The notes under the pieces: model-generated | Told to the model about the DNA's origin: nothing | The model's database searches: none | What the model saw: only the letters and a program-made list of their open reading frames with translations | Position numbers and translations under genes: made by a program | Part shown: one piece after another, positions 25,082 through 35,223 of the stretch | Layout: each line of letters opens with the position of its first letter | How positions within the stretch are numbered: the first letter of the stretch is position 1 | NCBI GenBank assembly: GCA_030295235.1 | Contig: AP026129.1 | Coordinates: forward strand, 310,001-374,000 | Source: Fistulifera solaris | Lineage: Eukaryota; Bacillariophyta; Bacillariophyceae; Naviculales; Stauroneidaceae | Length of the DNA: 64,000 nt | Direction: 5' to 3'

Positions 25082-26965
25082 ATGAAGGTATGCTCTTCCT
25101 CGACAAAAAGACCCATTTTACACAGTATCGTTACATTGTTGATGATACAATTCGATTATAGTCGGCGTTGTTTGTCGTTTGTAAGACCTTTGTATCAACA
25201 ACAACACGTTCGCTTACTTTCACAACAAATCAACCCAACTCTGGAATGGAAAGGTGCAGCACACTCTACTTCTGGTTTCGTATCGCATGTTCTGGTCGAA
25301 GAAGAAGGCTCTACATCTTTCGAGCAAGTGTCTCGAGTCTTGACCGCGCGAAAACATGCCAACGATACGGTCACCGACTTGAATGCTCTTGAATTAATGA
25401 GGCTCGGTGCTGTGTGGTTCTTGCCCTTCGATGCTCCACGTGATCCATCGAAGGGAATCAAACCAGTGCGCCTTTTTGAGAACCGTGATCTTCAACCTGG
25501 GGACTATTTAAGAGTCCACCATAATCCAAGGAGATTTCCCGCTGTCAAAAAGTATGATTGGTCGGCATTTAAATCGTATGCTTCATCGGATAAACCAGGG
25601 ATCATCGTCGCCCGGAACGCTACCAAGGGGTGGATGGTTATTGACAAACCACCAAACGTTCCAGTTCACATGACAGTGGACAATAGTCGCGAGAATGTAG
25701 CGTCCTGTCTAGAGGAAGTCCTACGCTCCTATGTGACGACACCCCAGCGACTAGATCAAAATACGTCGGGATTGTTGGTGGTGTCCACTTCGAAAGTGTT
25801 TGCAAATTATTACGCCGATCTTCTGAGACACAAAACAGCGCTACAGCTAGAAGTGAATCAAACACAGGAAACCGAGCATTTTCGTGATTATATACATAAG
25901 AAATATCGGTGTCTAGTTTGTTTACAAGAAGATGATGACAGATCCATCTTGGAAGCTGCGCGTGAACTACAACAGCTTCGTGGTTCCATCATACGTCATT
26001 ATTTGGAACCTTCGATTCGAGCACCCAAGCATTTTGTGGCAGAAACATTCGATTCTGCATGGTTGGAATGCTTACTCCGCATAACTGGCACCAGTGATGT
26101 GTATGCCCTAGTCGGTCATGGACAGGAACTAGCCAACAATCTGTGGAGTTGTCCTGCAGAAGACCGACCGCCATCATGTCAGGCAGTCATGGAATTGGAG
26201 ATTGAGTTGCTAACAGGGCGGACGCATCAAGTGCGTGGTCAGTTGTCAGCCATGGGCTTTCCGATCGTTGGTGATACGCAGTATGGTGGTGCCATTCCGC
26301 AAAGCGTACCATCACGTTCCTCCGATGGTGTTGATTTCCAAGATTCCGCCCAGTTGGCTTTGCAATGCTGTGCCCTCGAGTTCGCAGACCCAGATATTGT
26401 CGAAAAGAGCGATGGTACAGAAAGCATGAGACGATCACAGCGTTGGAACTCGTTCGGACTGGATACGGCATGGTGGACTCCGTTTCTCCGCGCGTATGAT
26501 TCTAATCCAAAAGCGGACGGCAAAAGTCAAACGGACGTTGCTACAAACCTGGAAGAAGAGAACAAGCTACGGGTACGTTCAGTGCAAACAAGAAAGCTCC
26601 CACGACCCGACTTGTTGCCTCCACGCGTTTCACTTTCTAAGGGTGTGAACAAGTATGTTCTCATTCGAGCCACTCATCCACTCACTGACTCTGTCGAATG
26701 GTTCGTAAAGAGTGCGGCACCGTTCGAATGTGGCGGTCCTTACCACGGAAATGTGGCCCAAGACTTAGGAGAATGGATTGCAGCTGCCGGGTACAAGGCC
26801 GAAGTAACCGGAGGCGGACGTATTGATTATGACGGCTCAAAAGCTGTCGTGTACGGATTCAGTTACGGCTTTGGGAAAGGGGATCATGCGAAAGCGGTTG
26901 AACTGATTCGAAAATATCAGCCAGAAATTGATGCAACGTTTGACAATACCGATGGTCTGTATTGA
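25082..26965 (+). CDS. RluA-family pseudouridine synthase fused to a Janus/PHPT1 phosphohistidine-phosphatase domain
   Basis: Fully open, 627 aa, single exon. The central part is an RluA/RluD-type tRNA/rRNA pseudouridine synthase: WMVIDKPPNVPVH (about residue 184), then the catalytic Asp in PQRLDQNTSGLLVVS (Asp225), and TGRTHQVRGQLSAMGFPIVGD near residue 380. Residues ~520-627 form a separate domain matching 14-kDa phosphohistidine phosphatase (Janus/Ocnus family): NKYVLIRA, a candidate catalytic His in PYHGN (His555), EVTGGGRI, VYGFSYGFGKGDH, ending DATFDNTDGLY. An S4-like N-terminal region may precede the synthase domain. The first ~45 residues are basic and hydrophobic, so organelle targeting is possible. 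A second candidate start is at 25142. Confidence 0.85.
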   Translation: MKVCSSSTKRPILHSIVTLLMIQFDYSRRCLSFVRPLYQQQHVRLLSQQINPTLEWKGAAHSTSGFVSHVLVEEEGSTSFEQVSRVLTARKHANDTVTDLNALELMRLGAVWFLPFDAPRDPSKGIKPVRLFENRDLQPGDYLRVHHNPRRFPAVKKYDWSAFKSYASSDKPGIIVARNATKGWMVIDKPPNVPVHMTVDNSRENVASCLEEVLRSYVTTPQRLDQNTSGLLVVSTSKVFANYYADLLRHKTALQLEVNQTQETEHFRDYIHKKYRCLVCLQEDDDRSILEAARELQQLRGSIIRHYLEPSIRAPKHFVAETFDSAWLECLLRITGTSDVYALVGHGQELANNLWSCPAEDRPPSCQAVMELEIELLTGRTHQVRGQLSAMGFPIVGDTQYGGAIPQSVPSRSSDGVDFQDSAQLALQCCALEFADPDIVEKSDGTESMRRSQRWNSFGLDTAWWTPFLRAYDSNPKADGKSQTDVATNLEEENKLRVRSVQTRKLPRPDLLPPRVSLSKGVNKYVLIRATHPLTDSVEWFVKSAAPFECGGPYHGNVAQDLGEWIAAAGYKAEVTGGGRIDYDGSKAVVYGFSYGFGKGDHAKAVELIRKYQPEIDATFDNTDGLY

Positions 26966-27203
26966 TCTTCTAAAATACGATGATGATATACATTCGTTTC
27001 AACAATGAGTTCAAACAAAAAGTCATGGATCAGCTTGTTGAAGAGCGAGAAAGTACCTGGTAGCGTCGTAAAAATTGTTTATGCCAAACTATATAGCACA
27101 ACTCACGATTCAGTCGCGAAATGACACCAGATTTGACTGTGTGACCGTATGTACCATGTGGCGGCAAGATTGTCATCCGCGACACAAAAGATCTTCGCAC
27201 AGG

Positions 27204-27366
27204 GAGACACGGGAACGCACCTCTGCTTGGTATATTTCTCTACGGGGGCCTACGCGAAAGTACGGTACACAATTTCCCGCACCGTCCAGGAAGGTGCGGG
27301 AAAAGTGTACATTCACGTAAACCCCCGTAGAGATATGTACGGAGCAGAGGTGCGTTCCCGTGTCTC
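27204..27366. repeat. 163-bp foldback inverted repeat (long hairpin)
   Basis: Two arms of roughly 75 bp pair over their whole length around a short centre near 27282. The outer bases GAGACACGGGAACGCACC pair with GGTGCGTTCCCGTGTCTC, and the inner bases TTTCCCGCACC pair with GGTGCGGGAAA. Mismatches are few. The repeat sits 150 bp upstream of the gelsolin ATG. It is a foldback MITE or a hairpin-RNA source. The opposed open frames across it are a consequence of its symmetry, not genes. Confidence 0.85.
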
Positions 27367-27516
27367 TCAGTACCTGGTACAAGTACCAGTAAAAGTCGTC
27401 TTCCCTTTCTCTCCGAATCTTTTCGAACAACAAGTCAATAATATTATTTCACACAAATTGATTGATATCATCTCAAAGACAAACAGAGACTCTAGAGAGA
27501 GAGAGATAAAAGCAAG

Positions 27517-28627
27517 ATGCAGTTGAATCAGCGCATTCCGTGGAAAGACTCGAATCTGTCTCTGATTGGCAGTGATCTCGATCACAAAATCAAAGAAGCC
27601 GCGGCGGACGACGAGACTCAATGGGAGGGAATCGGTGTAGAACCCGGTTTGCAGGTGTGGCGAATCGAAGATTTCAAAATTGTACCATGGGATAAACCAG
27701 GCAAATTCTATACCGGGGACTCGTACATTGTTTTGAATACCTATCAACGAAACAACAAACTGCTGCACGATGTTCACATTTGGATCGGAAGTGAATCTTC
27801 GCAAGACGAGTACGGCACCGCTGCTTACAAAATGGTCGAATGTGATGAAGTATTAGGAGGCGGAGCAGTTCAGCATCGCGAGACGCAGGGTCATGAGAGT
27901 TCCTTGTTTCAGAGTTACTTTGATGACAAACTGGAATATTGGACGGGTGGTTCGGCCTCGGGGTTTCATCACGTCGAAGCCACCGATGAGCAACCTATTC
28001 TTTACCGTGTCAAAGGAACTCAAAAGGGTCTTCGCATGACACAGTTGCCGCTGAAGAAAGGCTCGTTGAATCACGGAGATTCCTTCATTTTGTATGCGAG
28101 TACTAGCTCTGTCTGGATCTGGCACGGTAAGTCGGCCAATCCAGATGAAAAAAGCAAAGGCGGGCACTCTTGGAGAAAAGATGTGCACGCATGGGACTGC
28201 GGTCGTATTAGACGACGGCGATGACGACGACGCTACTAATTTCTGGAAGTATCTCGGTTCGGGCGAAATTTCTGAAGCTGATGATAAGGATCACACGGTG
28301 GAGAGCTTTGTCCCTGTCCTCTACAGACTCCACCAAGGCGGAGAACCGGAACAGGTATCAAAAGCAGCCGCTCAAGTAAAAATTCGTTTTGGAAAAGCCG
28401 ATCCACCCATTGATAAGAATCTGCTGGTAGAGGATGAAATGCTTTTGCTGGATGCTGGCTGGGAATTGTTTCTCTGGATGGGAAAAGACGTGCAGCGAAC
28501 TGAGAAATTGCAAGCAATCGCACAAGCCGAGGATTTCAGCAAGAAGGATGCCCGAACGATGAATCTGCCATTGACTCTAGTTAAGTCTGGGTGGGAAAGT
28601 AGCGATTTCATGTGCCATTTTGGGTAA
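27517..28627 (+). CDS. Three-repeat gelsolin/severin-type actin-severing protein, frame-broken
   Basis: Calcium-regulated actin capping and severing protein of about 370 aa, matching severin, fragmin or CapG (three gelsolin repeats) rather than full-length gelsolin or villin. Repeat 1: GLQVWRIEDFKIVPWDKPGKF, FYTGDSYIVLNTY, HIWIGSESSQDEYGTAAYK. Repeat 2: LYRVKGTQKGLRMTQLPLKKG, LNHGDSFILYA, VWIWHGKSAN. Repeat 3: PVLYRLHQGG, LLLDAGWELFLWMGKD. No C-terminal villin headpiece. The frame breaks once, at A6 28148-28153 (one A missing); the protein continues as EKMCTHGTAVVLDDG. The start ATG at 27517 is the first in frame. Confidence 0.88.
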
Positions 28628-31267
28628 CGTTGGCAAGGAGCATCATTGCAACTACTTTGAAGTCATACATACTATGAACAAGACCGAAAATTATTAACGA
28701 GAAAGTTTTTCAATCAACATGGTCATATCGTGAAAAATATCATTTGCATCGTTCCCAACCAAGGACCGGAGAATGCTTTGGTGCAACTAGCCGAACGCGA
28801 CAACTTTTACTGAATATTACGAAGGAACACTTACTGTACGCCTTTAGGACAGGCATATTTACCATGCACATGGGATTTAAACGAGACAGCAAATTCTTTA
28901 TACGACGCACGACGCGTCGCTTCGTTTTGGTATTGATAAGCAATCAAGCGTTCACAAGACGCCTCAGATGGATTGAATAGGACCGAGATTGAAATACTCA
29001 AACAATGGCTGTATGCTAGTACATCCTAAACGCCGTCAGCCTGAATGAATTCGTCTTTATCCAACAAAACATAATTCCCAGATTGATAGCTCCATGGGCT
29101 TCGCAATTAGAGCACAAAGCGCGACACAACATGTTGGATGATAATATGCACGCTTTGGTTTGATTTTTGATGGGTGCCTGCGCTTTCAGCTCTATGTTGG
29201 TGGTAGAACATTATGATCTCCTCTCGCGCGTTTTGTAACTTGAGTAAGAAACTGAAGGCTCCTTCAGAAGAAAATGAAGTGATCTTATAGCGTAGAGCGC
29301 AAGACAACAAAAGATGGAGAGACTAGAGCAAATAACAATCCGCACGACCACGAAAAGGCTTGCGCGCACAGAATTGGACAGTGTCAGATGGAGGAGCTCC
29401 TCCCGACGCCCGTCGCCATTCCCCGCCACACGCATCCTTCCGTTGTATTTATATATTAATTAAATTTACTTGGTTTTGAAAATGAACAAGTGTTAGCATG
29501 TAGTTGTTGTGGTATACATTTTTCATTGTGCTGGGACATATGGGGGACCCTTGCGAGTGCCCGTACCCGCTAACCTATTTCTAGGATAACTCATAAGCAC
29601 CGCAAGAGCTCCGAAGACGTTAAGCAGATGTCAACAAGCGATCACAAACGCCCATGTATCCGGTTGGGAGCGGAAAGGCGAATGTGGCTTTCATAAGCTG
29701 CTCAGCGGGTGAACCCCAAACCCCGCTCAACCGTTACCATTGCTTCACCAATCATCGGCGCACACAGTTCTTCGGCACGCCTCATGGATCCCACAACTCA
29801 GGTGAAGAACTTTTCCCAGCACAATGCTCCAACTGCGTGTTTTCCGGTAAGGCAGGAAGCCTCGCAAGCAGGCAAGCGAATCGTCGAGACGACACGAGGT
29901 TGCCGTTTCGCGAGACGACTCCTCCTTCCTCGGGACATACGCACCACAACCCTTCATGCGCTCCCACTGAGTATTCAACCATACGGTCCCAAGCTATGAT
30001 CGCAGGCCACAGCTTTGGCAACAACTGAATACGGGGAGGACATCAAACCTCTCTCAGTCGCCTTTGAGAGGAGATGTGAGAAGAAGAAGAACGCAGCGAA
30101 AAAAGAGAGAAAGATGTTTGGCGATGCTTCTCCTACTTGTATCGTAAAATCAAAATCAGTTTGTGTTCACAAACTTAATTTAAAATCATTTAGAGGGAGC
30201 TCTCTAAGTATTTCTGTCTCGAGCAACGGTTTTCTCCATGTATCGGTTGGGATCCCACGTGTTCCACGAATGAATGTCGCGATATACGCCTCTGGATATT
30301 TTCCAATATTGATGAAAGCAGCCGCGAGCCCGGCCTGCTCGTATCTCACCAGCGAAATACGCGTTTAAAATTCAATTCGAACCGGGGGGAAATAGTGGAT
30401 CGCAAGTCCAATGGAGGCACTTTGTTTGCCACTCCACGATGAACGACGATGGATGTTTTGTTTTCTGTTTTTGCGTTCATCCTTCACGCCTTGTTTCAGT
30501 CTTGTTATTTCAATCGCAGTCTTTCGATGTGTAGCTTGTCTGCGTGTACGTGTCTGCGTATGCATAATATCGGAGATGAGATCACCCGACCAACTTGCAT
30601 TTACGCATTATTTCACATACTCTCGCCATTCTTACAGAAAGAAAACGATTCTTCTAATAACTCCGTACTATTCATAACAATTAGTGATGATTCGGGAGAC
30701 AGAATGTGCCCTAACGTTTCTCAAATCGAACGATGGGAAGCTGCTGTTTATCGAAAATTTGATGGACCTTAACGCCGACTTACACGGATCGAACAGGTTG
30801 CTCATTACGCTTATCATATTATATCATCCGTTAGCGTTCTCGTGAACGTCATTGTAATCGGAGTATACCGATCCGATTGACATTGATGGAAAGGACATGA
30901 CGATTATGTGAAACACGATGGTTTATTGTTTGTTTGTACCTGGTCATGAACTTCGTGGAATCGTCGTTCAAATAGGAAATTCGGTATTCGAGAAAAACAC
31001 CGTAATTGCGTATCCCCGCAACCGACCGCGCGGAAGTGGACCCAGTGCGTGTCATTCGATTGAATTTTCCCTGAATCAATGGCTTCTAACATCCAACCAC
31101 ACGCCCAAAGCCACTATAGGTCCCACCCTCATTCTCGTTCTACAGCAAAACAAAAGAAATCCTGAACAACGAGGAGTCTTCCCCTCAGAATGTTAAACAA
31201 CATTGTAACTATGTGTGATATCAAAGTCATGTTTTTATTATTACTGCATGAGGCTGTTTCGTCTCTT
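28628..31267. other. 2.6-kb region with no recognisable gene
   Basis: The largest apparently empty stretch in the window. It contains scattered open frames up to 124 codons on both strands (for example 29654-30028 plus), without ATG-proximal structure, conserved motifs or family resemblance. The section around 29650-30030 has a more balanced base composition than its AT-richer flanks, so an unrecognised short gene or noncoding RNA is possible. I see no tRNA, rRNA or transposon termini. Confidence 0.35.
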
Positions 31268-31900
31268 CTACATGCCATCGCGACTCGTCATCCCCACAAA
31301 GAACTGATCCCGAGCTTGTCGAAACGCTTGTGTGAGAGTCATATCACCCGGCGCCACACCCGGTGGCAATCCAGGCTGGTGAGACATGTGACCCATATCG
31401 TCACTCGCACTGGCGTCTTCATCTCGTAACAAAACCGCCGAGGCCAACTTGCGTCCATCCACTTCTAGAATAAGTCCTCCGTCACAGTGTTCATCAATCA
31501 ACAAGAAGACCAATTCCAAGTTATCAAGTACCATGGAGCGATCGGTTGATCCTCCCATGAGTTGCGCTAATGCACTGTGCATTCCCTCGCACAAATAAGC
31601 CAGCACCAACTCCGATTCACTGGGTGAGCCAACATGAACCACTTTGACGTCTGGGCCGTTGCCACCCGTGAATACAGCAGTACGTCCTTGCACGGTGACA
31701 ACTTCGGCAGCATCCGGCCGTGCGGAAATCCCAGCGATTTTCTGCTGCAAGGCTTGTTCAAATTGCAAACGCAACGCTTCGACCGTTTGATCACCGCTGG
31801 GCTTGCTCAAAAACTCTCCGTAATATTTACCCGCGAGGCGATTGCCTTCGTGATCCAAGACAAGAATTGCGTCTATTTTCGGGAGCAAAGGTGGAATCAT
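31268..31900 (-). CDS. Coatomer subunit zeta (COPI)
   Basis: Small adaptin-like subunit of the COPI coat, acting in Golgi-to-ER retrograde transport. The single exon of 210 codons is fully open. Features of the longin-like fold: KIDAILVLDHEGNRLAGKYY at the N-terminus, VFTGGNGPDVKVVHVGSPSESELVL in the middle, and LENLELVFLLIDEHCDGGLILE-type sequence near residue 130. The length is slightly above the usual ~180 aa because of a Gly/Pro-rich, Met-containing tail. The start ATG at 31900 places the first beta strand at residue 8, as in other members. Divergent from the AP endonuclease gene with 311 bp between. Confidence 0.9.
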   Translation of the reverse strand: MIPPLLPKIDAILVLDHEGNRLAGKYYGEFLSKPSGDQTVEALRLQFEQALQQKIAGISARPDAAEVVTVQGRTAVFTGGNGPDVKVVHVGSPSESELVLAYLCEGMHSALAQLMGGSTDRSMVLDNLELVFLLIDEHCDGGLILEVDGRKLASAVLLRDEDASASDDMGHMSHQPGLPPGVAPGDMTLTQAFRQARDQFFVGMTSRDGM

Positions 31901-32211
31901 TGTTGATAATAGTCAAAAACAAGAACGAGTGGAATGAAAAATACTGCGGTTCGCGTCGCTTATTGCGACCATGGTCACGACGACAGGAGCGCCTTGCCTC
32001 GTTGCGAAAAAAAGCAGCAGATGACTTTTTTAGTACCGAACGGTTATGGCGTCACGACGTGATTGAATGCCGTTTACCCTTTGCATAAGCTTATCCTTAA
32101 GTGAAGAATAATTCGAGCGAATGAATGAGGCCAACTCATCGCAACAACAACAAAAAACATTGTCAGGCTCATCATTGTTGTAAGCATTAAGTAAGAAAGG
32201 GTCCATCTTTC

Positions 32212-33713
32212 ATGTATTCTCGCACTATTTGTCTACCAAGAAATCTGTTTATCGTGTCGTGGTTTTTGATCCTTTCTCAACGAGCTGCTACCGTTCGTTC
32301 ATTTCATTTCTGCCGATCGTTTTCCACCGCAATCGGCCGTCCCCTCATCAGCATGGCGCCGGCTCGTACTTCTCCTCGTCGACGGACGCTAGCTTCTACT
32401 AAAGAAGAAGAATCCGCTGAAAGAACCATTATAGAGTCACCGAAGAAGAAACTAGCAAAAGTGGTGAAAACGAAAAAGATAACAGCAAAAGCGACTGTTA
32501 CAACCAAATCACCCAAAGGATCTACGGCAACGACGACACAAGGTGAAATAACACCCAAGAAACAAAAACTTTCCAAAGGTTCCGATACAGAAGACTCCCC
32601 CCACAAAAAAGGTCAAAGCACCGAAACATCAAGTCGTCACGACTCGAGACCCTATTCCCAAGCTATGGAATGAAGATCGCGCACGTGAAAATAACTCTTA
32701 CAGTACGTCTCGTCGGCACTTACATCGCTGAAAAGCTTTCGTCACCTCATTTCCGTTTACTCTTTGTATTTTATAGCCTTTAAAATCGCCACTTGGAATG
32801 TGGCTGGTTTGCGGGGTCTTTTGACCAAAGATCCAGAAGCATTGAAGAATTTGTGTCAAAAGCATGATCTGGATGTGTTGTGCTTACAGGAAACCAAGTT
32901 ACAAGAATCACACGTGACGGATCTCAAACTAAATCTGACACAGCATCATCCTATTGGGTACGATGCCCACTACTCGTGTTCCAAAGCTCGCAAAGGTTAT
33001 TCCGGAACGGCTGTTTTTGTGAAACGACAAGCGGTGACGAAACAACAAACAACGTTGGATTCGTTCTTTCAACCGAAAACATCGGAAAGAAAGGAAAGGA
33101 AAGTACAAAGTACGTTCCAGCAAACTTCGATCGTTCGTTGTTGTCACCCACCGAGATTCTATTCGATATGGGCATTGAAAAGCACGACCAAGAAGGACGA
33201 ATGGTTGTTTTGAAGTTTCCTCATTTCACTTTGGTGAATGTATACGTTCCGAATTCGGGTCAAAAGTTAGAGCGCTTATTGTATCGCACCGAGGAATGGG
33301 ATGTAGATTTTTTGAAATTTATGCAGTCACAGCCCAACGCCTTGTGGTGTGGCGACTTGAACGTGGCGCACACGAACCTCGAAGTCTGGAATGACGGCGC
33401 CAAGCATTTGGCAACACAAGCCGGTGTCACTGAACAGGAAAGAGCTTCTTTCACGCATCAATTAGAAACTGGATTTATTGATGTGTTTCGTCACCTCCAT
33501 CCAACTGCGGCGGGACACTACACGTACTGGAGTCAGCGAGCTGGGAACCGAGAACCGAACAAGGGCTTGCGCTTGGATTATTTCATTTGCCATCCGTCTT
33601 TATTAGAAGAGTCCTCGAACATAATAGTCCGGGACAGTTACATGGACCCAGAGCAAATGGGATCGGATCATTGTCCAGCTATAGTGGAAATGGAAATCAA
33701 AGCTACTACATAG
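32212..33713 (+). CDS. AP endonuclease (ExoIII/APE family) with internal PIP box, frame-broken
   Basis: Class II AP endonuclease of base-excision repair. An N-terminal Lys/Ser/Thr-rich extension leads, after a 74-nt intron (32703-32776), into IATWNVAGLRG, then LCLQETKL (metal-binding Glu), KGYSGTAVF, LVNVYVPNSG, WCGDLNVAH and GSDHCPAIVEM (catalytic His). The order and spacing fit ExoIII/APE1. A loop insertion contains QTTLDSFF (33046-33069), an exact PCNA-binding PIP consensus. The frame breaks at C6 32597-32602 (one C too many) and near 33085-33110 (one base missing). The ATG at 32212 gives a hydrophobic, signal-like N-terminus; the ATG at 32353 (MAPARTSPRRR) would give a nuclear-type N-terminus. 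Dual targeting by alternative starts is possible. Confidence 0.87.
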
Positions 33714-34643
33714 ATCGTTAAGTAAAATCAACGCGACCTTAAATGCGTTAGGCCTCTCTACGTCGGGGCAACTTTCGAATTCGAAGCATAAGATGTTATC
33801 TCTTTTCGACGGAGTATGTTTTCGTATCGATATTCGAAAACTTGCTGCGTTTCAATACGAACGATTATTGTTGTACATGGCACGAGATATTCATGACGCA
33901 AAACATAGACACTAGAATGATGCGGTGAAAAATTTGACTCAATATCCGGGATTCCCTAATACGATAAATAATTTTCCTACGGGACGTACGTGCAAACCAC
34001 GTAGACTCTCCAAGCATGACATATTTTCTCGCTTGTATGTTTTTTGCATCGATAATCAATAGCCTGCTGGTTTTCAATACGAGTGATCTATGCTATTCAT
34101 GGTACCCTGGTACGTAAGATGTTTGACGAAAAACATACCCCAAAATTGGCGTGGTCAAATTTGATTCAATATCGATAAATTTCCTACGGGGGCAACGTGC
34201 AACCACGTAGACGTTCGAAGCATTTGAATTCTTCTCTTTTCTCTAATTTGAATTCAATTATCGCTTACCCAATACTTTTTGATACGAATAAGCTCTCTTA
34301 TCAATAGAACAAGCGACGATTGGCGCAAAACAAGCCCGAAAGCTGGTTGGATAAAAACTATGTCGATGGATTCCCAAAGTACAAGTACCGGTACGGTACG
34401 TCCTCCGGTACCGGTTACCGTACCGTACCAGGTACCGGTACGTCCTTCTGTACGACTACCCGATACCGCTGAAATTTTTTGCATTCCCGATGGTCGATGG
34501 TGAATGAATCAACACGAATCTTCCGACCAATCGCAAAAATCGGGCCAACAACAAGTCTCACCTGTACTTGTACCTTCCGATGTGCTGGAGATGCAATACA
34601 CAAACCACGCTTGCATAAAACTTTCCCGACTCATCACACAACC
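33714..34643. other. Intergenic region: degenerate tandem duplication plus GGTACC palindromes
   Basis: About 33757-34235 consists of two diverged copies of a ~225-bp unit; shared anchors include TTTCAATACGA, ACATAC/ACATAG, TTTGA(C/T)TCAATATC and the CGTAGAC(G/T)(C/T)T block. From about 34378 to 34445 the sequence is dense in TACCGGTAC/GGTACC palindromes. No coding gene is supported. Confidence 0.55.
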
Positions 34644-35070
34644 ATGACGAAGAAATCTGCAAAGGTGCCAACGAAGAAAGCATCAAGTACAGCAAATTAC
34701 GAAAAACATGTAGCTGAAGAAACAGTGGCAACAGTCGGAAATGGCAAACGACGAGGTCTAACTTTCTTTGGTAAACTCGGAATATTCTTAGGCTTTCCTT
34801 TACTTTGTGGGTTCATGGGACTCTATATGTGGTATTTTGCTTCTCTGAAAGACCCTCAAAGAAAGGTAGATTTGGATCGGGATTTTATCATGCCCTTTTA
34901 CTTGGACTTGCTATGGTCGTCGTCGTCGGCATGCAAACGAATGGTTTTACCACAAAAGAGACAAAACCTTTAATACAGTGGCCGAAAGTGAAACGGGTCA
35001 AAAGTTTGTGCGGAAAGGGGAGGAAGGTGGAACGACAGAAAGTTCAGCGGTGCAGAAAAAAGAGAACTAG
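34644..35070 (+). CDS. Small two-TM membrane protein, uncharacterised, frame-broken
   Basis: A basic, Thr/Lys-rich N-terminus from the ATG at 34644 precedes a hydrophobic segment (TFFGKLGIFLGFPLLCGFMG, then LYMWYFA). A short charged linker (LKDPQRKVDLDRDF) follows, then a second segment (LLGLAMVVVVGMQ). One T appears missing in T4 34896-34899, where MPF is followed by LLGLAMVVVVG in the next frame. A second missing A at 35000-35003 would give a short charged tail ending at the TAG 35068-35070; without that correction the frame runs to 35182 with an implausible tail. I do not recognise the family. The topology suggests a small organelle or endomembrane protein. Confidence 0.55.
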
Positions 35071-35223
35071 GTTGTTGGGGGAATGTTTCGCGACTTCAGT
35101 GCCTATAATCATCATAATAAGTGTAAATGAAATAGAATCCAGTCGCATGGGCAGGTTTTTGTCAAGTCTACGAAAATACTAAAAAATTGATGTACAGATG
35201 AATGTAAAAATAAGAAACTGAAT

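Noticed and set aside
24853-25116. 87-codon open frame on the minus strand overlapping the start of the RluA-fusion gene
   Set aside because: It starts with ATG and has plausible composition, but it overlaps a strong gene start antisense, has no family resemblance and no neighbours suggesting function.
27149-27526. Open frames on both strands over the foldback
   Set aside because: The two frames encode near-identical peptides only because the DNA is a palindrome; no start context or domain.
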